NCBI GenBank assembly: GCA_028023455.1 | Contig: JAQFVV010006255.1 | Location: 2,356,001-2,420,000, forward strand | Direction of reading: 5' to 3' | Length of the DNA stretch: 64,000 nt | Origin: Epiperipatus broadwayi | Lineage: Eukaryota; Onychophora; Udeonychophora; Euonychophora; Peripatidae | Shown here: positions 37,801 to 50,409 of the stretch, in pieces | Layout of the letters: each line of letters opens with the position of its first letter | How positions within the stretch are numbered: position 1 is the stretch's first letter | Made by a program: the position numbers and the translations under genes | The notes under the pieces: generated by a model | Databases searched by the model: none | The model's input: the letters and a program-made list of their open reading frames with translations, nothing else | Told to the model about the DNA's origin: nothing

Positions 37801-39470
37801 AAAGTTTTGAAAACGAATTTAAAAAGGATAAATTATTCATCCTGGTTTGAAGTTCTGGACAAAAACAAAATTATTTGTATAAAAGAAGATAAAGGACATT
37901 GCTTTGTTTTATTAAGTAATGACATCTTGGAAGACAAAATGCTTACATAAATTGCTGTGTTAAAATTTAATAAACTTTTTAATTATGTCAAACTGAGAGA
38001 GGAAAAATTCATAATATGCATACTTAAAAATATATATATGTATAAATTGTATAACAAACAGAAAGCAATATTTACAAATGTATCCATCGAGTGCTATTCT
38101 GTTTGGATTTTTTTCTAATATCAAAATGCACAAAGAGCACTACTATCTCAGATTAATGATTGACTTTGGAGGTGCATACTATTGTGAAGCATATAAATAT
38201 GTAACACAGATGTTACACAAGAATTGGGTTTTGGCCAATTGATAATCATATCATTTGAATTTGTTGATATTATCAAAAATCCTGTTATTGCCAACAAACA
38301 CAGAATGGTTTTTTTCAACATTATAGAATTATATGGAGCAGTAGTCAGAAAGGAATCATTTAAAATTATTAATGAGCTATTAATTAACAAGAAAATAAAC
38401 ATATACATGAAAGAATTTATTGTTGATTTCCTAATCTGGATAGAAAATGATGTCATAGCAACATACAAAGGCAACATATGAAATGACAAAATCATGACCC
38501 ATGGACTTATTAGTCAGTCATATGTAGTGTGGCTTTGGTCTTCTGAGAAGATAATATAATTTGCCCTATATTAAACACATGCAGGAATTGCACATTTATA
38601 CATTATGTAAATGATGTTTTATATGCTTGCCACAAGATATTATCAATCTCATGTTTAAGAAATTTAAGCACAAAATCAGGCTTAAGTTGGACCATCAAAT
38701 CAGAAAAAGACTCTGAAGTCCACTATTTTGATTTGAAAATAAAGCAGAATCACAATGCATTACATTATAAAATGATCATTAAACCTAAATCCCAAGTACC
38801 TATTACTCATAAATTTTCAGGTTTAAAAACTTTGTTACATCACAACAAGTACTTAGCAAATTCAAGTCTGCTAAAATCGAATACATAGATACTTATGTTG
38901 CTGATTTGATAAAATCAACTACAGCACAGCATACATACACAAATACATAGACTCCAATTTAAAAGTAATATTTAAAGCAGAACTGAGAATATAAGGAATA
39001 ACAAAAGTTGGATTGTGTTACAATATTTTCTACACATTGAAAGTAAAATTGTAAAAATCTGCAATGATAAATTTAGTGTGGGAAAGGAGAAAATACATAA
39101 ATTGAACTGGCCTAACATGGTATTTGCTGTAAGATGCAGCCAAAAGAACTGTCCAAACATATACTATGGTGAAACTAAAGCGAATCTAAAAATAAGAATA
39201 ACACAATACATCTTGGATGTATAAAAAGCAAAAACTGATCCAATTAGTACATTGATATTTTACAACTATGAAAAAGAACATGAACACAGAGTGTTATTAA
39301 AATTTCTTTGAAGAAAAAAACCATAGGAAATGTAAGATTAAAGAGGCATGGTTCATTGCACAAAATGAATACGTAATGGAAAGATCTCCAAGTATTCAAA
39401 TTAGCAGAAAATGGTCTTCTCATCAGAATTACCATGATTATGATGCACTTACATCAAAGGTATACTCGGT
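37801..39470 (+). pseudogene. Penelope-like retroelement (RT plus GIY-YIG endonuclease), degraded
   Basis: Successive plus-strand blocks in different frames follow Penelope-like architecture. KIICIKEDKGHCFVLLSND (about 37860-37920) matches the N-terminal I-DKG-VxL motif. KMHKEHYYLRLMIDFGGAYY (about 38125-38185) matches KxHKxxxPLRPIxSxxG. FEFVDIIKNPV (from about 38253) matches SFDVxSLFTNVPL. An uninterrupted frame at 38547-38888 holds the catalytic box IHYVNDVL (consensus YVDD; Asn replaces the first Asp) and EVHYFDLKI. The frame 39015-39224 has FAVRCSQKNCPNIYYGET, the GIY-YIG/Cys motif of Penelope endonucleases, followed by KEHEHRVLLKF and KIKEAWFIAQN. Stops, frameshifts and the altered RT box show it is inactive. 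Confidence 0.85.
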
Positions 39471-42400
39471 TTAATTAATTTCATTTAATATAATTAAACT
39501 CTGTTTTGGTATTTTATATTATTAATCATGCTATATATAAGTGCCAAAGAAATTATTTTGCCTTGTATGTCTGAGTAATTTATATGTACATATATTATGG
39601 AATATGAATAATATGTAAGTTAGAGAATAAAATATGCCATTATTAGTTAATAAAATAATATTTTTTATGTATCCTTCACTTTTTGAAATTGTATATATCT
39701 TATTTTCTAGATTTACAAATGTATGTTCTTTTGCAGAAAATACAAACAATTGACATCATAACTTTGATCTTAGTAATTATTAAATATTTTTTTATCATTT
39801 ATTTGTTTAACAATTCAAATAATTTTTATAATAAAAACATTTTTCTAAAGTTTTTAGTTTTGTTGTATCATATTACACATATTATTCATTACAGCTGCTG
39901 AATTCTAAATAAGAAAAAGTTACAACAATGAATGCTGAGAAATAAGCTATTTTAAATTATTAATTTCTTCAATTTTTTTTTTTTAAAAGTCTGAATTTAT
40001 TTATGTTAATTTCTAAATCTATAAGGAAGGCTAAATAATAAGTTAGTATATTATTATATCCAATTGGTAACTTTTGAGCATTGTTCGAGGATGTGTCTTA
40101 TTACTTGCTATCCTCTTTACACAACTTAAAGATCTCAATATTTAATCTTACATCACTAATTTCAGTTAAATTTTTATTATTTAAAATATACTATATGAAT
40201 TATGAACTTTTAAATATTAAATATTGATTGTTAATGCTCTGTGTGGTTTGATGCAGGGGTAGATAGCAAACTTTGGAGTTAATCAGTTCTAATACTTTGA
40301 CTGCTCAGATTTCTTATGAACTCCTGAACAATAAACCAGCCAATTATTGTTTTGTTTTTATTGGTGGTAAAAGATCAAGAATTCAATTGCACATTGTTTT
40401 AATTACTATATTGTTAAATTATTGTGGTAATATGAATCGTTTTATTACAAAAAATATTTTGATAAATAAAATTTGCAATAATGTTGAAATTATAGATGAC
40501 TACTTAGATTGTTTGAATATATTATGTATATAAAAAGTACATAAAATTTTTGTAATTGGATTTTGTAAAATTCAATTATTACATGCTATATAACTAAATA
40601 TAATGTACTGCTTTATAATATTAATTTCATCAAAATTGAGGTTTCGTCAGATGAGTTTTATTTTATATGTAAATTATCTAATAAATGCAAAAATAAAACA
40701 TCTTTTGTCATTAAAATTTTAAAAGAATTTAGCAATGAACATTAAAATAGCAAACATCTTGTTTACCTAAGGCTTAAGTTATCAATTTTATTTGCTTATC
40801 TGTTTCCTTTACCAATAAAACATATTTATCTAATATTATTTTTTATTATTCTGCTGCATATGTATAATAATTTTAGTCATAAACCTGAAAATATGAGTTA
40901 AAAAACTAATTAACTTTGCCATAAAAAAAATAAAAAATTCGAATGAAAAGAGTGTAAAATTGTCAATGAACACAAATATTATATTATAGGTTGTGCGTCT
41001 GCTAATACATTTTAGAACCTTTCTGAAAAGCTGAATTAGGAAATGTTATTAAGTTCACTTGTTTATGTGCAATATCAAACCATAAAATTATAATTGTAAG
41101 TTTATATATAATAAATATGTTACCATTTTATATTAAAATATCCATATACATATGTATATAACTTAAATGTTAGACTATAAAAGTTTAATAACAAAAATCA
41201 AGTCAAAATTGTTTTAATGAAATCAAATATTAAAACAATTATTTTTCAATCATTCATATATATATATAAAATAATTATTTAATCACTAATCAAGACGCAA
41301 AACATAGAGATAACCTTAGGTCAAGTTATATCTTAGCAACTAAACATGAAGGAAATAAAATTAGAACTCAATTATACAATTATTAATTATGATGCATTCA
41401 TCAATAATGGAATACAAAATCGTGAAATGAAAGACCAGTTTAACACATGCTAATTACCGGAAGTCGATTCTACTATAAAAGCTAAATCAAATAATTTCCA
41501 AATTAATTCTATCTTTTACAAATGAATTAATCACTTCGCTTACTTATTTTGCTGTGTTCGAATACCGAACATATTAAAAAGATGGATCAATAGTTTGAAT
41601 GAATTTTCCTTGTTTATAAAATCTTCATTAATAGAGAACTCTAATGTCACTCGAGAAAAGAGTAAATAAATTATTCTTTAAGATCATTAATAATAATTTC
41701 AAAAACAAAATTATCTTTAATATAATATTTAGAGAAATTCTTAACAAAATCATTCTAAACTTGAATTTTAAGGAAGATAAATATCATCAAAAACACATAT
41801 ATCTAAACAAAATTACTTTAAGATTTCAAGTTATATAAAATGCATCATGAGTAAAGACATTTGCCATAGGATCAAATGCTATTGTTCTAATCTAAAACTG
41901 CATAATTACTCATTCCTACTGAAATGCCTAATATATAAATACTTCATCTATATAATTTAATATTTAATTTCAATTTATAGTGAGATGATTTATGAAAAGG
42001 GATGTCAATATCATGTGAGAGGAATGTTTCTGAACAATGGAGTATACTGATGCCTCACCAATGATTGATGACCAAAAAATAACTTTATTTTTAATGAACA
42101 TTACTACTCAAATTATGAAAATGAATAGGACACTACCATGAACTTTTAATACATCATATCATCTTTGCATATCAACATCCATAAATATCTAATTTTATTT
42201 CATTTGCTTCTAAAATCTACTTATGTTGGAATAATCCATTTTGGAAAATCATTAGATGAAAAGAAAATGGAAAGATCATTGGGTTAAATATTTTTATTTA
42301 TTTAACAAAATGTAGGTCTTCCTTGTAAAGTGACTTGACCAGGGTAATAAGTAAACTTAATATGAAGATAAGATTTTATTGTTCTTCATATTAAATTCAT

Positions 42401-42741
42401 TCACTTATGATGACAGAATTTTTGTTTATTACTAACTTAATTAATGTAGTAATATTTGTTTATTTATTATTCATATAAATGCCTAATATCCTTGGATGGA
42501 AGGTCTTTTCTTTCAATGATAGGGACCATGCATAGATAGGGGATCTTATAAAAATGGAATTCCCTCAGAATGATCTGACATTACAAAAGTCTTCATTTAC
42601 ACTTATATTGTTTAATCTAAATTTAGTTAGTTAGTACTATTATAATTTTTGAAATTATAAAATTTCATATATTGTTTTACAACCTATTAAATATTGTTAG
42701 TGTTACAATGCATATCTACTATGGGGATATTTTATTTATTG
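39471..42741. other. AT-rich region, no gene recognised
   Basis: It contains R2 repeat copy 2 near 40245-40350. The 86-residue frame at 40273-40533 overlaps that repeat and shows no known motif. The frame at 41644-41838 is Asn/Ile/Lys-rich and looks random. Confidence 0.5.
40245..40350. repeat. Dispersed repeat family R2, copy 2
   Basis: Diverged match to 7500-7640 in the same orientation, listed there. Confidence 0.45.
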
Positions 42742-43040
42742 TGGCCTTTGAGCATTCCATCATCAGATTTTCAATTGGATGGATGGTTGAACAGTTGAAG
42801 TGTGGAGAGGATTGAAGCCTATCCATTAAAATATGAAGATTGGCTATCTTAATATATATATATCTGAGCACTTATTGCATATATGTGTAGAGATTATAAT
42901 CTGAACCAACTGATGATTGCTTGTTTAGCATGAAATACATATATTGGTAATTTATATTTTCAACATATTTGTGTTCAAGTGTATCAGTGTTATGAGATAG
43001 AGTGTTGGGTGAAAGTCTGTGCTCGTATACCCTATATATT
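42742..43040. repeat. Interspersed repeat family R1, copy 3
   Basis: Matches the right arm of the 4963-5729 palindrome: GGCTATCTTAATATAT, ATAATCTGAACCAACTGATGA, TTAGCATGAAATAC, ATATTGGTAAT, TATGAGATAG and a closing TACCCTATATAT. It is a single arm here, not a palindrome. Confidence 0.85.
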
Positions 43041-43618
43041 ATTAATATAGTATAAATGTATGTAAAGCACTCATAATTAGAAATTTTGATATATATAAAG
43101 ATAAATTTAAATTGTAGTATTTATTTATGTATTCCTATACCCAAATCCTCATATATTAGACTAATTTTAAAATTAATAATCATAGTTGTGTATATGTGCG
43201 TATATTTTAGCATACAGTATAGAAAGCGTATGCATATATGTAAGAAATCAGTAAATATGCACATATATATCGCTAGTGGTTAACTACTTCGGCTTCAAGT
43301 CGCCATATTGAACCTTTTAAAATACTGGCCTGAGACACAATTTTCATAATAACTTCAGTTTTAATTATGTTAGAGCAAAAACAATTACATTGTTAGAAAC
43401 TAGAAAAATTAAGGAAAACAATAAGCATAAAATAAATAGTGATAACTATGTAAAAAATAAGGAAAAAAAGAAATTTTCACATCTGAAATAATTATTATTT
43501 TATTGTTTGTTCATAATTTGGAAATGCACATTAACTAAAATTCAAAATAGATCTTCAGTGATAATTTCTTTCTATTCCTTACAAAATTATCTTTCTAAAC
43601 ATGTATAATATGTCTTAC

Positions 43619-43714
43619 CTGAGATAATCCACAGCTTCACAATCTCCAAAAGAAGTCAGATATGACTTCTTCATTTTTATCTTGTACCCCAAATGTTCTA
43701 AATGTCAAAGGCGT
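43619..43714 (-). CDS. Candidate minus-strand exon with strong splice signals, coding status uncertain
   Basis: On the minus strand a tract CTTTTTTTCTATAG ends at 43715 and a donor CAG|GTAAGA lies at 43619, enclosing 96 bp that are richer in GC than the flanks. One frame reads HLEHLGYKIKMKKSYLTSF and then GDCEAVDYL up to the donor, but has a TGA three codons from the left edge. A second acceptor (CATTTAG) inside the block would remove that stop. Another frame starts TPLTFRTFGVQDKNEEVISD and stops before the donor. I do not recognise either product. It may be a coding exon using the inner acceptor, a noncoding-transcript exon, or a pseudogene. Confidence 0.3.
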
Positions 43715-43869
43715 CTATAGAAAAAAAGATTCATCCTAATAAAAGATACAAAAGAAATCATCATAGCAATTGGCTTCTTGTCTGTCTCAAACTAGAAATA
43801 GTAGGCTACTTTCTATATCACTGATAAAATGAGTTTCATCTCTTCATTTTTTTTTTATTTTTGTGTACA

Positions 43870-44040
43870 ATAGTGATGTTTATATTCTTTGTGGTCACCA
43901 GTGATGTTTATATTCTTTATGCACTGCACAAGTGATGTTTATATTCTTTATGACAGAAGTGATGCTATCTTCTGCACAAGTGATGTTTGTATTCTTTATT
44001 TACAGAAGTGATGCTATCTTCTTATATTTATTGTACCACA
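43870..44040. repeat. Minisatellite around AGTGATGTTTATATTCTTTATG
   Basis: At least six imperfect units of about 25-40 bp alternate AGTGATGTTTATATTCTTT with AGTGATGCTATCTTCT. The changing spacers rule out a CRISPR-like regular array. Confidence 0.8.
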
Positions 44041-44299
44041 GATATAATTTATTTGCATATAGTCTATAGACTTGAAAATAATATTATGAAACATATAGCA
44101 AAAGCAAAGCATGATCAAACATAAACATAAACAAGAATCAGAATTGGATTATATGTTTGAGTATGCAATGTTTGTATACATTTGATTATTAGTTTTATAA
44201 CCCATTGCTTGTAAACCATATTATATAAACATAATTAATGATTTTCAAAAAGTATACTTTTTGAAAATCATTATTTTTATAAAAATAAGAGGATTAGTG

Positions 44300-44600
44300 T
44301 AGATAGAACTTTAGAAAATTACGATATGAATTATATACTAATAAGTTAATTACGATATGAATTCTATATGAGTAAATATATAATTACAAACTAAATCACA
44401 CTTATTTTTCGATAAATATGAATTCTATGTGAGTATAAATAAATGTATTACAAACTACCTTTAGAAAATTATGATAAATATGAATTCTATATGAGCATAA
44501 ATATATAATTATACACACACCAATTTTTTGATAGATATGAATTGTATATAAGCATAAATAAATAAATATATAACTACAAATTAGCACACACTTATTACAA
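44300..44600. repeat. Minisatellite with about 60-bp unit (ATATGAATTCTATATGAG)
   Basis: Five or more degenerate units carry GATAAATATGAATTCTATATGAGCATAAATA followed by ATATAATTACAAAC. The frame at 44402-44587 is a product of the repeat. Confidence 0.78.
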
Positions 44601-46669
44601 ACTAAAATTAATAAAAAATATATTTTTTCAAAAAATTAAAAAAAAAAATTAAATTTTTTTACTTACAAATAATTACATTGTGGATCTGTTGTAGGCTTTG
44701 TGAATAATACCGGAGAAAATTTCACTTGCAGCCATAAAACATTTTATGTCTTTTATCATTTCATGATAAGTACAAAAATTACCAAAAAAAAAAAATTAAA
44801 TACTGTGGTTGATTAAAAAATTCACTAAAAATCCAAATTTCAATCAATTTTTTTGAAATAAAGATCGTTTGAAAGCTAACATGTACAGCTATAAAACGGC
44901 CATATTTTGTAAGATGTCATGATTATACTTTTTACATCAGCAAAAAAGAGAAAATAACACGTCATCAAATGAGCACACAAAGCACTTAATTCATGCCAAC
45001 AGCGCTGAAAAAGTTAAATAAATGTAAACATGTTATGTATATGTAACCAGAACCTACATAAATGCAGGAAAGAAATAATGGTATAAGTTTAAAACATTAT
45101 AAAATTTCTTTATTTAAAATATTATTATAAAATTAATATTTGAAATTGTAATATTTTTGCCTATAGCATTAAATTATTTAAATGCGTCACATATATAATA
45201 AAATGTTTATAGAGTTTTAGATTTGTTTTTCGAAAAAGGTAATTTAGTAAAATTAATTCTTCTCACTGTATTTTGATCTACATAAAATTTTAAGAATAAA
45301 AATAGATTTTAAAACAGCTATGAATAAATTAACCTGGTCAAGATCGAGAGATCCAGCTGTAAAAAAAAATTGATAACAGCAGAAATCCCAGATTTCTAAG
45401 AATATAGCGAATTAATTAAAAAACATCTGAAACTACCAACAAAGAAAAAGAGAAGGGAGAGGGCGTGAGCTGGTATATAAACTTACTGCAGCCATTTTAA
45501 AGCAATTCGTTAAGAGTAAATTCATTACTAGTCAATTCATTATTTTAAGTGAAATTTTATTCAGTATTTTGTAAAATTGTTAATCATGATGATGATGGGG
45601 TAGAAAGGCAATTTCTTGCTTTCTAGCCCAGACGATAGTCTATATAGAATGCAGAGGAGGAAGAACCAATAGCCATTGCCATCCAAAGAAAGTGCTCAAG
45701 ACCAAGCCACCTTGCCATAGCAGAGAAATTATAGAGGTAACAGATCTCTACAAATCTAAAATAAACTTTTAAACTAAACTTCATAACTTCTAAAGCTAGC
45801 TAAACCTACTATCAATGGCCAATATAATCTAATGTAATCTAAATTTCTGAATATCAATTTCTAAATTAAAATGTAAAATTTTATTTTTTTTTATATTTAA
45901 ATTGTAAGTTTTGCCTGATTTCAACTCATGTATATAATTGCAGCTTATTTTACATATTTGAATTACTTTAGCCTGATAATATTTACTTTAGCCTGATAAT
46001 ATTTACTTTTATTGATAATTTTCGTAAATGAATTAAAACTGCTATTAAACTGAATTAATCTAATTTAGGCTATTTTATTTCATTTCCTTTTAAACTAAGC
46101 AAATAAAGCCAAATCTTAGATTTCACTTACGTTAAATCGTATTTTTAAATTTGTGTTTCTTTTAGTTAAATCTATGCCAATATTATTTTGTTTTCAATTG
46201 TGTATTTGTTTATGCTATGTTTGTTCAGAACAGAGTTTACTCATAGTTAAATGATTAGTGAGAAGTGAGTAGATATTCTCACATGTATGTAATTTCATGT
46301 TTATTAACACACAAATAAAACTCCCTTCTGAAATGGATAAATAAATCTTATTTGAGATATAATTAAAAGCTTATAAATGCTTTAAGATAGGTTTGCTTTA
46401 AATGAAATATTTAATTAATATTTAGCTGAAGTGATGAAATGTGGCATAAAGCTAGAATTTAATATTGTAATTATCCAAAATATGCTGTAGTTTTCCCTAG
46501 AGTTATATAAATGTCTATATAGCTGGCTTAGCAAATTAGATACATAAATTTTTCTTAATAGCATAGTTATAGATGCTAGATTATGAACTGATTTACAGTA
46601 GTTTCATGGAAGGAAACTATTGTTTTGCATCATAATTTATTATATAATGATGTAGTCAGTGGGGCGAAT
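44601..46669. other. AT-rich sequence with a GC-elevated promoter-like block
   Basis: The block 45425-45745 is richer in GC. It begins GAGGGCGTGAGCTGG followed by TATATAAA near 45475 and runs through TTGCTTTCTAGCCCAGACG to CACCTTGCCATAGCAG. It looks like a TATA-containing LTR or promoter fragment but has no open frame and no second copy was noticed. The rest is AT-rich. Confidence 0.35.
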
Positions 46670-47907
46670 GAGTCCTTAGGAAACACATCAGCATATATAC
46701 TCCTTGCTATATATTTCATGCTTCCAATGGGTGTAGGTTTTAAGTGCCACCCCATTCTTTAGTTCAGACAACTATCTCTTTTTCAAATAGGCATAGGTTT
46801 TAAGGGACACCCCATTCTTCGTATTTAGGACTGGAGCACAAGGATCCAGAATATTATATTAGTTTGTTTGATCACCCGGACTAATAGGTCTCTTTAACAG
46901 CAAATAGTACAGTGTTTAGGGAACTGATTACTCAATAACAAATCCCGTGAGCAAGCACACATTCGAGAAGACAGACTCAGATTGTTTACTTTGTAAGTGC
47001 CTTGGTATCTGAAGTCCAACTGCCTGTCATCAATTCATCCTGCCATAATATTTTATATTTCAGCATTGATCTGAAACAGAATCTAACTTTATAGGCATAT
47101 AAGCTATATAGAGAATATGTTAAACAATACACATTTAACAAAATATTATTTATAAATAATGATAATCACTTCTGCTAGCTGCCTAAAGCAAATCTAAATC
47201 CAAATATATAGCATAAACTAGGCATAGAATATCATGAGCAAATTAAATCAATTTGTAATATCGTGATTGTAAAACTCATGAAAACTCAACTTATACTATG
47301 TACAGTTCATCACCTGTGAGTGATATATATAACAACCAGAATTAAATTAAACAGTTTGTAACCTGTAAGCCAACATCACCTGCGAGTGATATGAAATGCT
47401 ATATATGCAAATCGGAACTGCTTGTATTCCTTAGAATCATCACCTGCGAATGAGACAATTTATGTAATCTTATTATAATGTTATTATTTTCTTTTATTTA
47501 TTTCATCATTTAAATTTTGGCTTTTATTAAATTTATTTAAATTTTAACTTCTTCTTAGTATCTCAATTTTGCTCATTATTAATTAGTTAACTATTAGTAT
47601 TTAGTTATCATGAATCACAATCCAAATTTAATAATGTTGGTCAAGCTACACCTATATAGCTATAGTTTGAAATTGTCAATTTCTCATAGTCTCATGTTTT
47701 GCCGATATTCTACTACTGGCATGTGATTGAGAGAAGATGATCTGGCCTCATAAATGTCATTCATAGGGTAGTAAGTCTTGGAGCATTAGTAAAGGAACTG
47801 GGGTGAGATTGGAATCGAGTTCTCAACAACCTCATCTCGATCAACCTTGGGATGATTTATTAAAACCCTAGGTTTTTTTACGTGAATGTACAAATATGAC
47901 CGTTACA
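46670..47907. mobile_element. LTR-like element, family L2, copy 2
   Basis: It ends GTACAAATATGACCGTTACA-like, as does 19262-20399, and shares TTAGGACTGGAG.ACAAGGATCCAGA and GAGTTCTCAACAACCTCATC. Its left edge is unclear. It contains a local duplication of TAGGTTTTAAG.G.CACCCCATTCTT (46735-46820) and three hairpin-forming ATCACCTGYGAGTGAT units at about 47309, 47375 and 47438, spaced about 65 bp. Confidence 0.5.
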
Positions 47908-50375
47908 ATATATATATCATCCTAACTTAACATCATAATAATTTAGTTGTAAGTAATTTTGAGAATCTATTGATAATTATATTAAGTATTATTATTACTA
48001 TAGGATATTGATGGACCCTGAAGAGAGTTAAGTGCAAAATTCTCCCTGAGTTTGAATATTGAGCATACCAGAATAATCAAGAGGTGAAGATTGAATGAAT
48101 TGCTCTAAATTGGATCTATATTTAATAATTAGATATTAAACTATCTTATTTGAAATAGATGCAATCATGAATTTAATTTTTATCACATCACATTATTCAT
48201 GGCATCCTATATGAAGACTCTAAGTCCAACTATAGTTAGATGTGTTCACCCTCATTCCTTAAGGGAATCTAGACTGTTACACTGCCATGAATAAAAAAAA
48301 TTCCAAGTGAACAAGCAGAATGAAAATTAAGAGAGAGAAAGTAGAAATAGAACATAGCTACAATAAATAAATTTTCTTAATAAAGAGTTATAAAACAGTT
48401 TTAATGAAAATACTATAACAGATATTATTGATTGATATAGGATGCATGTGTGTAAAATGTTTCAGGGCTTTTTTAAAAATTTGAACATGTTGATTACCAC
48501 CATAAGAAAAAAATTCAAGTGAGAGAGTTAAATGATTTTTTATTAGTGCAAATTTGTTTTTACTTTAAAAAAATTGTTTTAATTTTCATTATAATGCAGA
48601 AGCAAGATTAAAATTCACCATCAAGAAAAAAAAAAGCAGAAATATGGCAACTGAATTGACTAAATCAACATTTTGGGAATTTTTATTAGGATAAATGTAA
48701 TTGTATTTTTTTTAAAGTTTTAATTTTTATTAAAATTGAATTATGTAGAGTATAATCAGGACATCTGCTATATTTAGTTCCAAAGCCTTTCATGTACATT
48801 GTGTATAATGAGTTCAGATTTTGTTGATAAGTTTTGATTACAATAGGATTTGTTTTGTGTACTAAATTGCATATGTAAAATGCTTTTTAGCATGCACACA
48901 CACATATATGTATACATTTCTATGTATATATATAAATTAAGATTATAATATAAACAAAATTAAGAAATAATAAAATAATTACTACTAATAAATTGGGAAA
49001 GTATATATATATATTTACTGTGTGTATTCACTCAATCACTTTCCTTCAAAAAATAAAAAGTTTACTGTTCCATATTTTTATTTTTTAACGAAATGAATAG
49101 TTAAATATCAGACTTTTATTCCAAATAAATGCATTCTGGGCTATATATATATTGGTAACTTTTTAATAGTTTAGTCATTAGCAGATTATGGCCTTTCTAA
49201 TTATTTTAGTGTTTTAAAGTTTAATAAAATAGTGAAATATCTGTCTTTTATTGCAATTAAATGCAGTCTGAACTATATGTTTTTTCTTCATTAACTTTTT
49301 AATAGCTTTGTTATCAGATTATAGCCTTTCTAATTATTTTGATCTCTTTACCTATTTCAGATTATTGTATAAACTCTTCACACTCTAAGCTTTCTGATGC
49401 AATATAAGAACAATTTATAGTTCTTTTTTTATCACTTAAGAATAATCCTATATAAATTTTATGTAATTACATAAAGCATTATCTTTCCTTTTAGAAAACA
49501 TATTACCCAAAATATTCTACATACCCAAGTGAAAAATAAAATATGTGTGCTTTCATTTAAGATGAAAAAATATTCTTAATAAATGTGATCCCATACAATA
49601 CTGCAAGACAGAAAACTGGCTATTACCATATAAAATTTATTAAATATACAAATTTTAATATTTTTACTTTTTTTTATTTACATTTTTTTGGATATCATTT
49701 TATTGAAGTGTATTGTACTGGGAACTTATCCTGTGATGCTAATAATGGTGTCCGTATTGACCCCTCATATAAGCACATACCTTAACATGTAATTATACAC
49801 TTTTGGCATTTAATCAAATTGTTTTAAAATTACCAGTTTAACAAAGATTAATTGAAATTTGAATTTAAAAATATTAGGGTAGATATTGATGATGATGTTC
49901 AGATCTTATATTCATGTATAACTGCTTATATAAAGTATCTTCGATATATTTCCTGATCATCATATGTTAAATCATCTTTCATAGGATCTCACTTTCCTTT
50001 CCTTCATAAGTGTTTATTTGAATATACAGAATTTGAACTCTTCTAACCCTAATTTGGAGTGCCAATTTGATCTAAGAAAGAATGCCTATGGATGTATTAC
50101 ACTCTGGCAGCACCACAGATTTCATGGTAACAATTCCATTTTACTTCAGCTTAAAACATGAATTCTCAGAATCAATGGAGGATTGTTATGTACACATTGG
50201 AGATGACACTTTTAAGATGAGAAATGTCATAGAGAACTAAGTAATTTAAATAACAGCATTATTTATTTCAAATAATTTTGATTGATGTAATGAAATTACT
50301 GATAGACATTATTATTTTATGAATAAAGCAACAAATCAATAAATATTGTAATAATAATAAGAATCATCATCATCA

Positions 50376-50409
<34 letters not shown>

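Noticed and set aside
38148-38495. 115-residue minus-strand frame, the longest in the window
   Set aside because: It is antisense to the Penelope-like RT region, where plus-strand motifs are clear.
40273-40533. 86-residue frame as a gene
   Set aside because: Its start overlaps a dispersed repeat also found at 7.5 kb and the remainder is random-looking Ile/Asn-rich sequence.
43870-44040. CRISPR-like repeats
   Set aside because: Units are degenerate, spacers vary in length and are themselves repeated, and the DNA is eukaryotic.
49585-49785. 66-residue frame; an alternative frame gives a hydrophobic stretch that could be a membrane segment
   Set aside because: No splice acceptor of quality, no match to MARCHF6 or another known family, and AT-rich DNA makes hydrophobic frames by chance.
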